Source: Lachnospiraceae bacterium (GTDB lineage Bacteria > Bacillota > Clostridia > Lachnospirales > Lachnospiraceae). Taken from it: a stretch of DNA of 5,552 bases. Both the position numbers and the translations under genes were made by a program. A model generated the notes under the pieces. The model saw nothing but the letters and a program-made list of their open reading frames with translations, did no database searches and was not told where the DNA came from. Location of the stretch: positions 230 through 5,781 of the forward strand of contig DNJM01000159.1 of the NCBI GenBank assembly GCA_003489085.1, read 5' to 3'. The first letter of the stretch is position 1; every line of letters begins with the position of its first letter. This document shows, piece by piece, positions 1-5,524 of this stretch.

Positions 1-309
1 CAGGGCCACGGCCAGGGTGGCCGCCGAGGACATGGTGCCCACCGCCGTCAGGTAGGCCGGGCCGTAGTATTTGACCACCTCAAGGGGATTCTTCCCCGTG
101 TAGGCCCCCGCCAGACCGTAGAGCAGGGCCATCCACAGGAAGTGCCCCGCCATGACCAGCAGGATGACCAGCAGGAAGACCGGCACCTGCCGGGTGATGG
201 AACCCTCCCAGGCCAGAGAGCAGAAGGTGGCGGCGATGAAGAAGGGCAGGATGGGGATGACAAGGCGCTGGACGACCGAGAGGACGATGGCCTGGAACTC
301 CTCCAGCAT
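1..309 (-). pseudogene. Internal fragment of a DAACS-family dicarboxylate/amino acid:cation symporter, joined in frame to the preceding coiled-coil gene
   Basis: Reading the minus strand in the frame of the upstream coiled-coil gene gives about 100 hydrophobic residues that fit the sodium:dicarboxylate symporter family (cation-coupled uptake of dicarboxylates or acidic amino acids across the cytoplasmic membrane). Visible marks, numbered along the fused frame, are a membrane segment with LVIPILPFF (159-167), a second segment around 186-210, the family-like stretch GKNPLEVVKYYGPAY (215-229), and GTMSSAATL (234-242), which matches the serine-rich re-entrant loop of this family. The usual Pro after the ATL is Ala here. 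The N-terminal membrane segments and start codon are absent, and the gene is cut by the window edge at base 1. GC is 66% by count over 1-300, with mostly G/C third codon positions, unlike every other gene here. Family assignment is confident; substrate is unknown. Most likely foreign sequence joined by error or recombination. Confidence 0.82.
292..309 (-). other. Chimeric junction between two unrelated coding sequences
   Basis: Within this 18-base stretch (codons for MLEEFQ, residues 144-149 of the joined frame) the sequence passes from AT-rich coiled-coil coding to GC-rich transporter coding. The frame stays open across it. The peptide suits either side: EYDRKMLEEFQ continues a PcsB/EnvC-type coiled coil, and EEFQ followed by AIVLSVVQ could be the helix before a DAACS membrane segment. 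A short identical stretch shared by both parents would explain the join. The exact breakpoint cannot be fixed from one sequence and could lie some bases to either side. Confidence 0.7.
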
Positions 310-738
310 CTTTCTATCATATTCTGAAATTCTTGTAACATATTCCGCTTTATTGAGGAAATCTGAAATATCCTTGGCAGAAATCAGGATTTCGATAAAT
401 TCCGTATTCCCGTTTTCATACATATAACGAATTCGCTTTTTCATACTTTCGTACTGGTTGCTCTCTTCTATCTTGGCCTGAACCAGCTCGTCCTCTGCCT
501 GCGCGATCTCGTCTTCCTTCTGTTTCATTTGCTCCTGTGTTGCCTGCATATTGCTGATAATTCCATTCAGCTGTTCAGTCAATGTGTTCTGCTCGGCCAC
601 TGCCGCTTCCTTCTGACCTTCCAGCTGTTCCTTTTCCTGCTGTACACTCGCGATATCTGCAGCAGCTGCTCCCAGTACATTTCCCCACAGCAGCGTTGCT
701 GCCATCACCAGGCTTATCACTCTTGTTCTTTTCTTCAT
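292..738 (-). CDS. EnvC/PcsB-like secreted coiled-coil peptidoglycan hydrolase or hydrolase activator, N-terminal part only
   Basis: The protein begins MKKRTRVISLVMAATLLWG and has a typical signal peptide: basic start, hydrophobic core at about 7-23, and an AAAA run ending at residue 27 before Asp28 as a likely cleavage site. Residues 30-100 are a Gln/Glu/Lys-rich coiled coil. Residues 104-143 carry the stretch typical of Gram-positive PcsB/CwlO-type coiled-coil domains (RYMYENGN, EILISAKDISDFLNKAEYV). It is the expected third member of an ftsE-ftsX-hydrolase cluster: FtsX grips such a coiled coil outside the membrane and drives cell-wall cleavage during division or elongation. The start codon lies 9 bases after the ftsX stop, and its AGGAG (745-749) overlaps that stop codon, suggesting translational coupling. 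The C-terminal part, which should hold the rest of the coiled coil and usually an M23/LytM or other catalytic domain, is missing because the frame enters transporter sequence at about 292-309. Confidence 0.83.
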
Positions 739-747
739 TTCCGACTC

Positions 748-1656
748 CTATACTTTCAGATGTTTACGGATAGTAAACGCACTTCCCATGAAACCAATTC
801 CAACGCCCAGTGCCAGACCAATCGGAAGCAGGTAATAATACACCTCATTCACCGGAAGAAAATCCAGAATGTGATTCAGGATTGAGAACTTCTCCAGAAT
901 ATAGGTGATGGCTTTCCCGTACATAAAATACAAAAATACCAAAGGAATTGCCGCACCGATCAGACCAATAATCATACCTTCTATAACGAACGGCGCCCGG
1001 ACAAAGAAGTCCTTGGCTCCTATGTATTTCATAATGGCAATCTCCTCCCGCCGTACGGTGATACCCATTGTAACCGTATTGCTGATCAGGAAAATAGATA
1101 CTGCCAGAAGTACTGCAATGATCACAACAGATACATAAATAATCAGCTTGTTCGCCTTCTCCAGTGTATTGGCAACCACGTCGGACTTATTGACCTTCCG
1201 TACACCCTCCAGGCCCTCGGCAAACGCCACCAGGTCTTTCTGGTTCTCTACGTTCTTCATATATACCTCATAGTTATCTGCACCCACCAGCGGGTTATCA
1301 TTCTTAAAGCCCTCTGCCAGATCTGCAGATTCTCCGAAGTAATCTCCCTTAAAGGAATCCCATGCCTCCTCAGCAGAAACAAACTTCACTTCCGCAACGC
1401 CCTCGTGCTTTTCAAGCTCCCGGCCAATCTCCTGAATTCTGCTTTCTGTAATGTCCTCATCGAAGAATACCGTAATGGCAACACCTTCTTCTGCAGTCAT
1501 GACAATATTGTGAAAGTTCATTACAATAGAGAAGAACAGTCCGAACACAAAAATGCACGCTGCCATCGTTGCCACAGAAGCCAGGGAGAAGAGCTTATTC
1601 CGCCCGATATTTTTCACACCCTGCCTTACGGAATATCCTAGTGTACTAATCCTCAT
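748..1656 (-). CDS. ftsX: Cell division ABC transporter permease FtsX
   Basis: 302-residue FtsX, the membrane partner of the ATPase FtsE. The complex transports no known substrate; it passes ATP-driven movement to an extracellular peptidoglycan hydrolase. The layout matches the family: a cytoplasmic N-terminus with the GYSVRQGVKNIGRNK stretch, TM1 at about 26-47, a large extracellular loop at about 50-168, then TM2 (171-193), TM3 (222-246) and TM4 (274-296). After TM2 comes the conserved cytoplasmic segment with VRREEIAIMKYIGA (201-214). I start it at the ATG ending at 1656. A longer reading from a GTG at 1666-1668 is possible but that GTG sits inside the ribosome binding site. The gene overlaps the end of ftsE by 11 bases and is followed 9 bases later by the coiled-coil hydrolase gene, its likely partner. 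Length and domain order are normal. Confidence 0.95.
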   Translation of the reverse strand: MRISTLGYSVRQGVKNIGRNKLFSLASVATMAACIFVFGLFFSIVMNFHNIVMTAEEGVAITVFFDEDITESRIQEIGRELEKHEGVAEVKFVSAEEAWDSFKGDYFGESADLAEGFKNDNPLVGADNYEVYMKNVENQKDLVAFAEGLEGVRKVNKSDVVANTLEKANKLIIYVSVVIIAVLLAVSIFLISNTVTMGITVRREEIAIMKYIGAKDFFVRAPFVIEGMIIGLIGAAIPLVFLYFMYGKAITYILEKFSILNHILDFLPVNEVYYYLLPIGLALGVGIGFMGSAFTIRKHLKV

Positions 1657-2332
1657 TATTATACCCACCTTTTTTCTCGTCGCTTACAATGACCCCTTTT
1701 TTCATTGTTATAACACGCTTTTTCATTTCGTTTACGATTTCCTGGTTATGGGTTACAACCAACACCGTTGTCCCTCTGTCGTTGGCTTCTTCCAAAAGCT
1801 TCATGATCTCCCATGCATTGGTAGGATCCAGATTACCGGTCGGCTCATCCGCAAGCAAAAGCACCGGCTCATTGACAACCGCACGGGCAATCGCCACACG
1901 CTGCTGCTCCCCTCCGGAAAGCTCTTTTGGAAATGCCTTATATTTCTGTGCCAGCCCAACCAGTGACAGGGCCGCCGGAACCTTCTTCTTAATCACTCTT
2001 GGCGAAGCCTCTGTTACCCGAAGCGCAAATGCAATATTTTCATAGATATTTCTATCCTTCAAAAGTCTGAAATCCTGGAACACCACTCCCAATGTTCTTC
2101 TGTATTTCGGAATATGCCTGTGTTTTAAACGATTCAGGTTCTGTCCGTTTACAATAATCGTACCGGACGTCGGATCCAGTTCCTTCATGATCAGCTTGAT
2201 TAAAGTAGACTTTCCGGAACCGCTGTCACCCACAATGAACACGAATTCGCCCGCCTCGATTTTCAGGCTGACTCCGTTCAGGGCAGCAATTCCCTTCGAG
2301 TACTCTTTCGTAACTTCTTTCAGTTCTATCAT
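1646..2332 (-). CDS. ftsE: Cell division ATP-binding protein FtsE
   Basis: 228-residue ABC ATPase with all catalytic motifs intact: Walker A GDSGSGKST (35-43), Q-loop Gln86 in VVFQDFRLL, signature LSGGEQQR (138-145), Walker B VLLLADEP (157-164), D-loop GNLDP (166-170) and H-loop His195. The QDFRLL region and the compact length are typical of FtsE rather than of LolD/MacB-type ATPases, and ftsX follows directly, which settles the assignment. It acts as a dimer on the cytoplasmic face of FtsX, powering peptidoglycan hydrolase activation at the septum or side wall. The start ATG has a strong AAGGAGG 5 bases upstream. The gene begins 13 bases after the stop of the CdaR-like regulator, so the two are probably cotranscribed. 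The last 11 bases overlap ftsX. The C-terminal tail (KKGGYNNED) is hydrophilic and unremarkable. Confidence 0.97.
   Translation of the reverse strand: MIELKEVTKEYSKGIAALNGVSLKIEAGEFVFIVGDSGSGKSTLIKLIMKELDPTSGTIIVNGQNLNRLKHRHIPKYRRTLGVVFQDFRLLKDRNIYENIAFALRVTEASPRVIKKKVPAALSLVGLAQKYKAFPKELSGGEQQRVAIARAVVNEPVLLLADEPTGNLDPTNAWEIMKLLEEANDRGTTVLVVTHNQEIVNEMKKRVITMKKGVIVSDEKKGGYNNED
1665..1671 (-). promoter_or_regulatory. Ribosome binding site that decides the ftsX start
   Basis: The minus strand reads AAGGTGG here, 8 bases before the ATG at 1654-1656. The alternative GTG start (1666-1668) is part of this motif and has no good site of its own at the right distance. The site lies inside the last codons of ftsE, consistent with coupled translation. 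Confidence 0.7.
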
Positions 2333-2345
2333 ATGCTCCTCCTTA

Positions 2346-3434
2346 TTAATACTCCTGTGTCTCCATATACTTCATGTATTTTACCACCATCAGTGCAATC
2401 TTGAATGTAATGGCATCCTCAAAGACACGCAGATCCAGTCCTGTACTCTTCTGTAATTTATCCAGACGGTATACCAGTGTATTTCTGTGGATATACAGCT
2501 GTCTGGAGGTCTCAGATACGTTCAGGCTGTTTTCGAAGAATTTATTGATCGTCGTCAAGGTCTCTTCGTCAAAGTCATCCGGAGATTTCCCCTCAAAAAT
2601 TTCACGGATAAACATTTTGCACAGCGGAATCGGAAGCTGATAAATCAGGCGACCGATGCCAAGCGCACTATAGGCAATAATATTCTTCTCGCTGAAAAAG
2701 ATCTTACCGACATCCAGTGCCAGCTTCGCTTCTTTGTATGATTTGGAAACTTCCTTAATATCATTCACGATGGTACCATAAGCAATGTGGACACCTTCTT
2801 CACCCTCAGCCTTTAAAAGCTCCAGAATATTCCGGGCGATCTTATCCATCTCCGGATATCCGTCATTCGGTCCGATCTCCTTCACAACAATGATATTCTT
2901 CTCATCTACTGCCGTGATGAAATCTCTGGTCTTTCCGCCGAGAAGTGTACGCACGCTTTCCAGCGTGTTGACATCCTTTTCACGGACTGTCTCAATTATA
3001 AAGATAACACGTCTTGCCTCCGTGTCAATATGTAATTTTTTCGCACGGTTGTAAATATCTACCAGAAGCAGGTTGTCAAGCAGCAGATTCTTAATAAAAT
3101 TATCCTTATCAAACCGCTCTTTATAGGCCACCAGAAGATTCTGGATCTGGAAGACAGCGATCTTCCCTATCATATATACATCATCACTGCCGCCATTGGC
3201 AAGTAAAATATATTCCAGCTGATGTTCATCAAAAATTTTAAAGAACTGATGTCCCTGAATGACCTGACTGTCTGCCGGAGATTCTACAAAGGAAATCACT
3301 GCTGCTTCATAGTTCTCTGTTTCCGTAAATGTGCTGGCGAGCATCTTCCCGTCAACATCCATGATGCAAAGATCGATTCTGGTAATCGCTTTCAATCCCT
3401 CAATGGTATTCTGCAATATCTGGTTTGATATCAT
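2346..3434 (-). CDS. CdaR/PucR-type transcriptional regulator with C-terminal helix-turn-helix
   Basis: 362-residue cytoplasmic regulator. The N-terminus (about 1-105) resembles the sugar-diacid/ligand recognition domain of CdaR proteins (ITRIDLCIMDVDGKMLAST, 17-35). The middle (about 135-255) looks like the degenerate GGDEF-like domain common in PucR/CdaR regulators, with no GGDEF signature. The C-terminus (about 292-355) is a PucR-type helix-turn-helix: NVSETSRQLYIHRNTLVYRLDKLQ (305-328), then STGLDLRVFEDAITFKIAL. Family members sense small molecules such as sugar diacids or purine breakdown products; this ligand cannot be read from sequence. The start ATG has AAAGGAG 8 bases upstream. It is the first gene of an apparent operon with ftsE, ftsX and the coiled-coil hydrolase, so it may control cell-wall hydrolysis or simply share a transcript. 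No metabolic genes for the classical ligands are nearby. The family is confident; the role is inferred. Confidence 0.88.
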   Translation of the reverse strand: MISNQILQNTIEGLKAITRIDLCIMDVDGKMLASTFTETENYEAAVISFVESPADSQVIQGHQFFKIFDEHQLEYILLANGGSDDVYMIGKIAVFQIQNLLVAYKERFDKDNFIKNLLLDNLLLVDIYNRAKKLHIDTEARRVIFIIETVREKDVNTLESVRTLLGGKTRDFITAVDEKNIIVVKEIGPNDGYPEMDKIARNILELLKAEGEEGVHIAYGTIVNDIKEVSKSYKEAKLALDVGKIFFSEKNIIAYSALGIGRLIYQLPIPLCKMFIREIFEGKSPDDFDEETLTTINKFFENSLNVSETSRQLYIHRNTLVYRLDKLQKSTGLDLRVFEDAITFKIALMVVKYMKYMETQEY

Positions 3435-3511
3435 AATTTCCTCTCCTTTACTTTATCCGGCTATATATATGCACTTTTCACAACATTTTTTCATACCTTT
3501 CCGCTGTCGTA

Positions 3512-3539
3512 ACCATATGCTTTTTCTATTTTAATGCAA
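3512..3539 (-). promoter_or_regulatory. Weak candidate promoter for the regulator-ftsE-ftsX operon
   Basis: A new promoter is expected here because a terminator lies upstream (3546-3587) and a four-gene unit starts at 3434. The best pair with acceptable spacing is TTGCAT (3534-3539) and TATGGT (3512-3517), 16 bases apart. Both match the sigma-A consensus poorly. An alternative -10, TAAAAT (3528-3533), matches better but its -35 would fall in the terminator U-tract. The remaining spacer down to 3435 is AT-rich, with a TATATATA run at 3462-3470 and no other structure seen. Confidence 0.25.
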
Positions 3540-3545
3540 AAGCAC

Positions 3546-3587
3546 AAAAAAATAAAGAGGAAATTACATATTTTTATGCATTTCCTC
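3546..3587 (-). terminator. Rho-independent terminator after the YitT-family gene
   Basis: On the minus strand GAGGAAAT (3580-3587) pairs perfectly with ATTTCCTC (3557-3564). An inner GCATA/TATGT pairing, with one bulged A and an AAAA loop, extends the hairpin. The stem is followed at once by TTTATTTTTTT. It lies about 50 bases after the stop of the YitT-family gene and ends that two-gene unit. The + strand has a weaker U-tract, but no gene converges from that side. Confidence 0.85.
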
Positions 3588-3637
3588 ATATTTTTCACAT
3601 CTTTGTCACATTTTGTTCATAGACATTCTTCACAACT

Positions 3638-4507
3638 CTATTCTACCGGATGAAAGCCCTGTCCCATGGCCTCACGGGCATCTGAAACAATTACAAATGC
3701 GCTGGGATCAATCTTTTCGATCTGTTCCTTTAACCGTACCAGTTCCTTTTTATTCAGCACGCAATAAAGTATATATCTGTCTTTTCCGGTATACATTCCC
3801 TTGGCATAGATACCAGTCAGTCCACGGTCTACCTTATGGAGAATTGCCTGTGATACCTCTTCATATTTATCCGTAATAATATATACCGCTTTCGCATACT
3901 TCACGCCCTCGATCAGCGTATCTGCAATCCGGTTTACAACAACGATTGCAATGACTGCATACAGCGCCGGTTCAACTCCGAATACGCAGGCACCGGCTAC
4001 TACCACACAGCCGTCCACCAGCATCATCCCTTTTGCCACAGACATCTGCGGGAAGAAATGCTGTATAATCGCTCCTACCATATCTGTACCGCCTGTCGTA
4101 GCCTTCGTAATGAATACGAATCCCATTCCGGCTCCATGAATTGCACCGCCAAATACGGCAGCAAGGAAAAGATTGTCCTGCACAAATGTAATATCCGGAA
4201 GCAGGTACAGCCAGACAGACAAGGCAATCGTACAAAATGCCGATCTTCCGATAAATTTTGCTCCCTTTAGCTTCCATGCAATCAAAAAGAACGGAACATT
4301 GAGAAGGATATTGGTCAGCCAGAGCGGAATACCTCCTGCAATCACATTCTCTGTCAATGCTTTCAATACGATGGCAATACCGGAAAATCCGCCTACTACC
4401 AGATTGTTGGGTTCATAAATACTCTGAATAGCAAAGGCTGTCAGACCAGTTCCTAAAACCATATAAGCATAATCCACATAGGACGGACGTGTGCAATATC
4501 CATTCAT
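3638..4507 (-). CDS. YitT-family membrane protein with C-terminal DUF2179 domain
   Basis: 289-residue integral membrane protein. Residues about 10-200 are the YitT membrane domain with five or six hydrophobic segments (roughly 13-30, 61-80, 86-104, 112-132, 158-178, 181-198). It carries the family signatures PNNLVVGGFSGIAIV (33-47), GAIHGAGMGF (121-130) and TTGGTD (137-142). Residues about 205-285 are the cytoplasmic DUF2179 domain, ending in the characteristic DAREAMGQGF (276-285). Length and domain order are normal. The family is common in multiple copies in Firmicutes, and its transport substrate or function is not established. The ATG start lies 4 bases after the stop of the GT26-like gene. 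Its ribosome site is modest (AAGAAGG about 12 bases upstream), so translational coupling to the previous gene is likely. A terminator follows. No functional link to the upstream gene can be read. Confidence 0.93.
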   Translation of the reverse strand: MNGYCTRPSYVDYAYMVLGTGLTAFAIQSIYEPNNLVVGGFSGIAIVLKALTENVIAGGIPLWLTNILLNVPFFLIAWKLKGAKFIGRSAFCTIALSVWLYLLPDITFVQDNLFLAAVFGGAIHGAGMGFVFITKATTGGTDMVGAIIQHFFPQMSVAKGMMLVDGCVVVAGACVFGVEPALYAVIAIVVVNRIADTLIEGVKYAKAVYIITDKYEEVSQAILHKVDRGLTGIYAKGMYTGKDRYILYCVLNKKELVRLKEQIEKIDPSAFVIVSDAREAMGQGFHPVE

Positions 4508-4511
4508 GACA

Positions 4512-5219
4512 TCAATTTTCCTTCTTTCGGTTCTCTTTTTCCATTTCTTTTATCAGTATATGTTTCCGTAAAAAATTCCGGACAGTGCCTGCAAATCCGG
4601 AAGACTCTCCGGATGTCCTCGGTGTCTTTCCGATCCGCATCCACAGACGGGCGTTCAGAAGATTCCGGTTTCTTTTGATGAATGCCTCCTGCTTCGCCAC
4701 ACTCAGCCCGGACAGAATGCAGTCTACCTCCAGACCATTGATCTGGTTGACGATCATGTCATCGCCTTTATCATGCTCCGGTATTACCGCACTTCCAACG
4801 ATCCTGAGGCCCTGGTGATGTGTCTCCAGAAAAGACTGGAATTCCGCCAAATCTTCCTGGCTGTCACCGACCAAGAACAGCCTCTGCCCATCCTTCTTCA
4901 AAAACCGCAGAAACATCTTCAGGAAAACATTTCCCTCCGTTTCCTTAAGCATCTGCCGATCCGTAATTCCGGCTGCCTCCAAAATCGCCTTATCTCCAAT
5001 CAGCACCAGATCTGCTTCTGCAATATTTTCTTTTACTCCCTCCGTCATCCTGCTCTGCACAAGAACATCCGCCGTCAGAATTTCCACAATATTCAATGCA
5101 TCCGTATGGCTGTATTCCACGCAGATGCGCATTGCATCCTTCGCCGTACAGCGATCGGCCCAGACCCCTAGTACGCTGATCTTCTTTTCCATTTTTTCAC
5201 CCGTTTTCTCCCGGTACAT
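4512..5219 (-). CDS. Divergent WecG/TagA/CpsF (GT26)-like protein, probably catalytically degenerate
   Basis: 235 residues with the fold pattern of WecG/TagA/CpsF glycosyltransferases, which add ManNAc-type sugars to lipid-linked carriers for wall polymers. The recognisable order is KISVLGVWADRCTAKDAM (13-30), NIVEILTADVL (43-53), EADLVLIGDKAIL (68-80), RLFLVGDSQEDL (113-124), GLRIVGSA (137-144) and CILSGLSVAKQEAFI (167-181). Key family features look lost. The usual LPDG stretch with the proposed catalytic Asp reads LIGDKA. The usual GLGSPKQE reads GLSVAKQE. The C-terminal GxxxDF and RAP...EWL.R stretches are replaced by a basic, low-similarity tail (200-235). It may be an inactive or repurposed homologue. 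I chose the ATG ending at 5219 because AAGGAG lies 9 bases upstream and the promoter lies just before it. A second candidate is the ATG at 5190-5192. A TTG at 5307-5309 opens a longer frame but lies in the promoter. It is followed 4 bases later by the YitT-family gene. Confidence 0.75.
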   Translation of the reverse strand: MYREKTGEKMEKKISVLGVWADRCTAKDAMRICVEYSHTDALNIVEILTADVLVQSRMTEGVKENIAEADLVLIGDKAILEAAGITDRQMLKETEGNVFLKMFLRFLKKDGQRLFLVGDSQEDLAEFQSFLETHHQGLRIVGSAVIPEHDKGDDMIVNQINGLEVDCILSGLSVAKQEAFIKRNRNLLNARLWMRIGKTPRTSGESSGFAGTVRNFLRKHILIKEMEKENRKKEN

Positions 5220-5228
5220 CCTGCCATT

Positions 5229-5234
5229 CTCCTT
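5229..5234 (-). promoter_or_regulatory. Ribosome binding site that decides the GT26-like gene start
   Basis: The minus strand reads AAGGAG, 9 bases before the ATG at 5217-5219. No comparable site precedes the in-frame TTG at 5307-5309. The in-frame ATG at 5190-5192 has only a weak GGGTG ahead of it. Confidence 0.7.
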
Positions 5235-5265
5235 GTCATATGCAGCTTTATGCCTGATTGGCTGA

Positions 5266-5280
5266 TGTACTGGCTGTACA
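5266..5280 (-). promoter_or_regulatory. Inverted repeat at the predicted transcription start, possible operator
   Basis: TGTAC-AGCCA-GTACA is a perfect 5-base inverted repeat with a 5-base spacer. It starts directly after the -10 box and covers the predicted +1 (about 5274). A repressor bound here would block the promoter. The arms are short, so chance is a real alternative, and no regulator family can be named from it. Confidence 0.3.
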
Positions 5281-5309
5281 ATTGTAGCAGAAATAAGCTC
5301 TTTTTTCAA
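5281..5309 (-). promoter_or_regulatory. Sigma-A promoter of the GT26-like/YitT two-gene unit
   Basis: The -35 TTGAAA (5304-5309) and -10 TACAAT (5281-5286) are 17 bases apart, and TGC just before the -10 makes an extended -10. Each box differs little from consensus. The leader to the chosen ATG would be about 55 bases. The promoter lies between the SASP stop and the GT26-like start, so the unit can be transcribed in vegetative cells independently of the sporulation gene upstream. Confidence 0.75.
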
Positions 5310-5317
5310 CTATTTTT

Positions 5318-5524
5318 TTAACTTCTGCCACTCTGGCTCTCTGCCCGCCTTCTGCGGGCTACCAGGCCGCCGATCCGTCCGGTTTCTTTAGACGAAAGAG
5401 AACGCCAGCCCTGCTCCAGCACCTTATCCAGCAGGCCAAGTTCCTCCGCGATCTCATACTTGACCTTTTCCTCCGGTTCAATCTTTTCCAGGTCAATCGG
5501 TTTATACTGCTTTTCCTTCATCAT
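5318..5524 (-). CDS. Alpha/beta-type small acid-soluble spore protein (SASP) family, divergent form
   Basis: 68-residue protein with the two conserved SASP blocks. The first is KYEIAEELGL (22-31), including the Glu-Ile-Ala context where germination protease cuts family members. The second is SLSSKETGRIGGLVARRRR (42-60), including the SKE.G.IGG core. SASPs coat DNA in the dormant spore and supply amino acids on germination. Differences from classical members are an acidic/basic N-terminal extension (1-21), a LLDKVLEQGW linker in place of the usual GVxLG-type stretch, and an Arg-run C-terminus with a short polar tail. Clostridial genomes often carry such minor forms beside the major SASPs. GAGGAG lies 6 bases before the first of two adjacent ATGs; the second ATG (ending at 5521) is equally possible. 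No clear terminator follows, so some transcription may run on into the next unit. The promoter lies outside the window or cannot be recognised. Confidence 0.82.
   Translation of the reverse strand: MMKEKQYKPIDLEKIEPEEKVKYEIAEELGLLDKVLEQGWRSLSSKETGRIGGLVARRRRAESQSGRS

Noticed and set aside
48..341. A minus-strand open frame of 97 residues crossing the junction
   Set aside because: It is Ser/Arg/Trp-rich low-complexity sequence, the usual shadow of a GC-rich gene. The overlapping frame encodes a recognisable coiled coil and transporter instead.
142..427. Plus-strand open frames of about 61 and 91 residues
   Set aside because: They are antisense to the fused coding frame, with biased composition and no ribosome site or family resemblance.
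529..885. Plus-strand 118-residue open frame
   Set aside because: It is antisense to the coiled-coil gene and the end of ftsX, both well supported. The His/Ser/Cys-rich composition has no domain-like pattern.
1666..1668. GTG start giving FtsX four extra residues
   Set aside because: The GTG lies inside the AAGGTGG ribosome site serving the ATG at 1656, and family members begin at that MRISTLGYS position.
3972..4277. Minus-strand 101-residue frame overlapping the YitT-family gene
   Set aside because: It is out of frame with a strongly supported membrane protein, and its Arg/Cys/Gly-rich composition is typical of a frame shadow.
5343..5359. GCCCGC/GCGGGC hairpin near the end of the SASP gene, considered as a terminator
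   Set aside because: It lies within the coding sequence and has no U-tract after it on the minus strand (an A-run follows). It is explained by the Ala-Arg codons.
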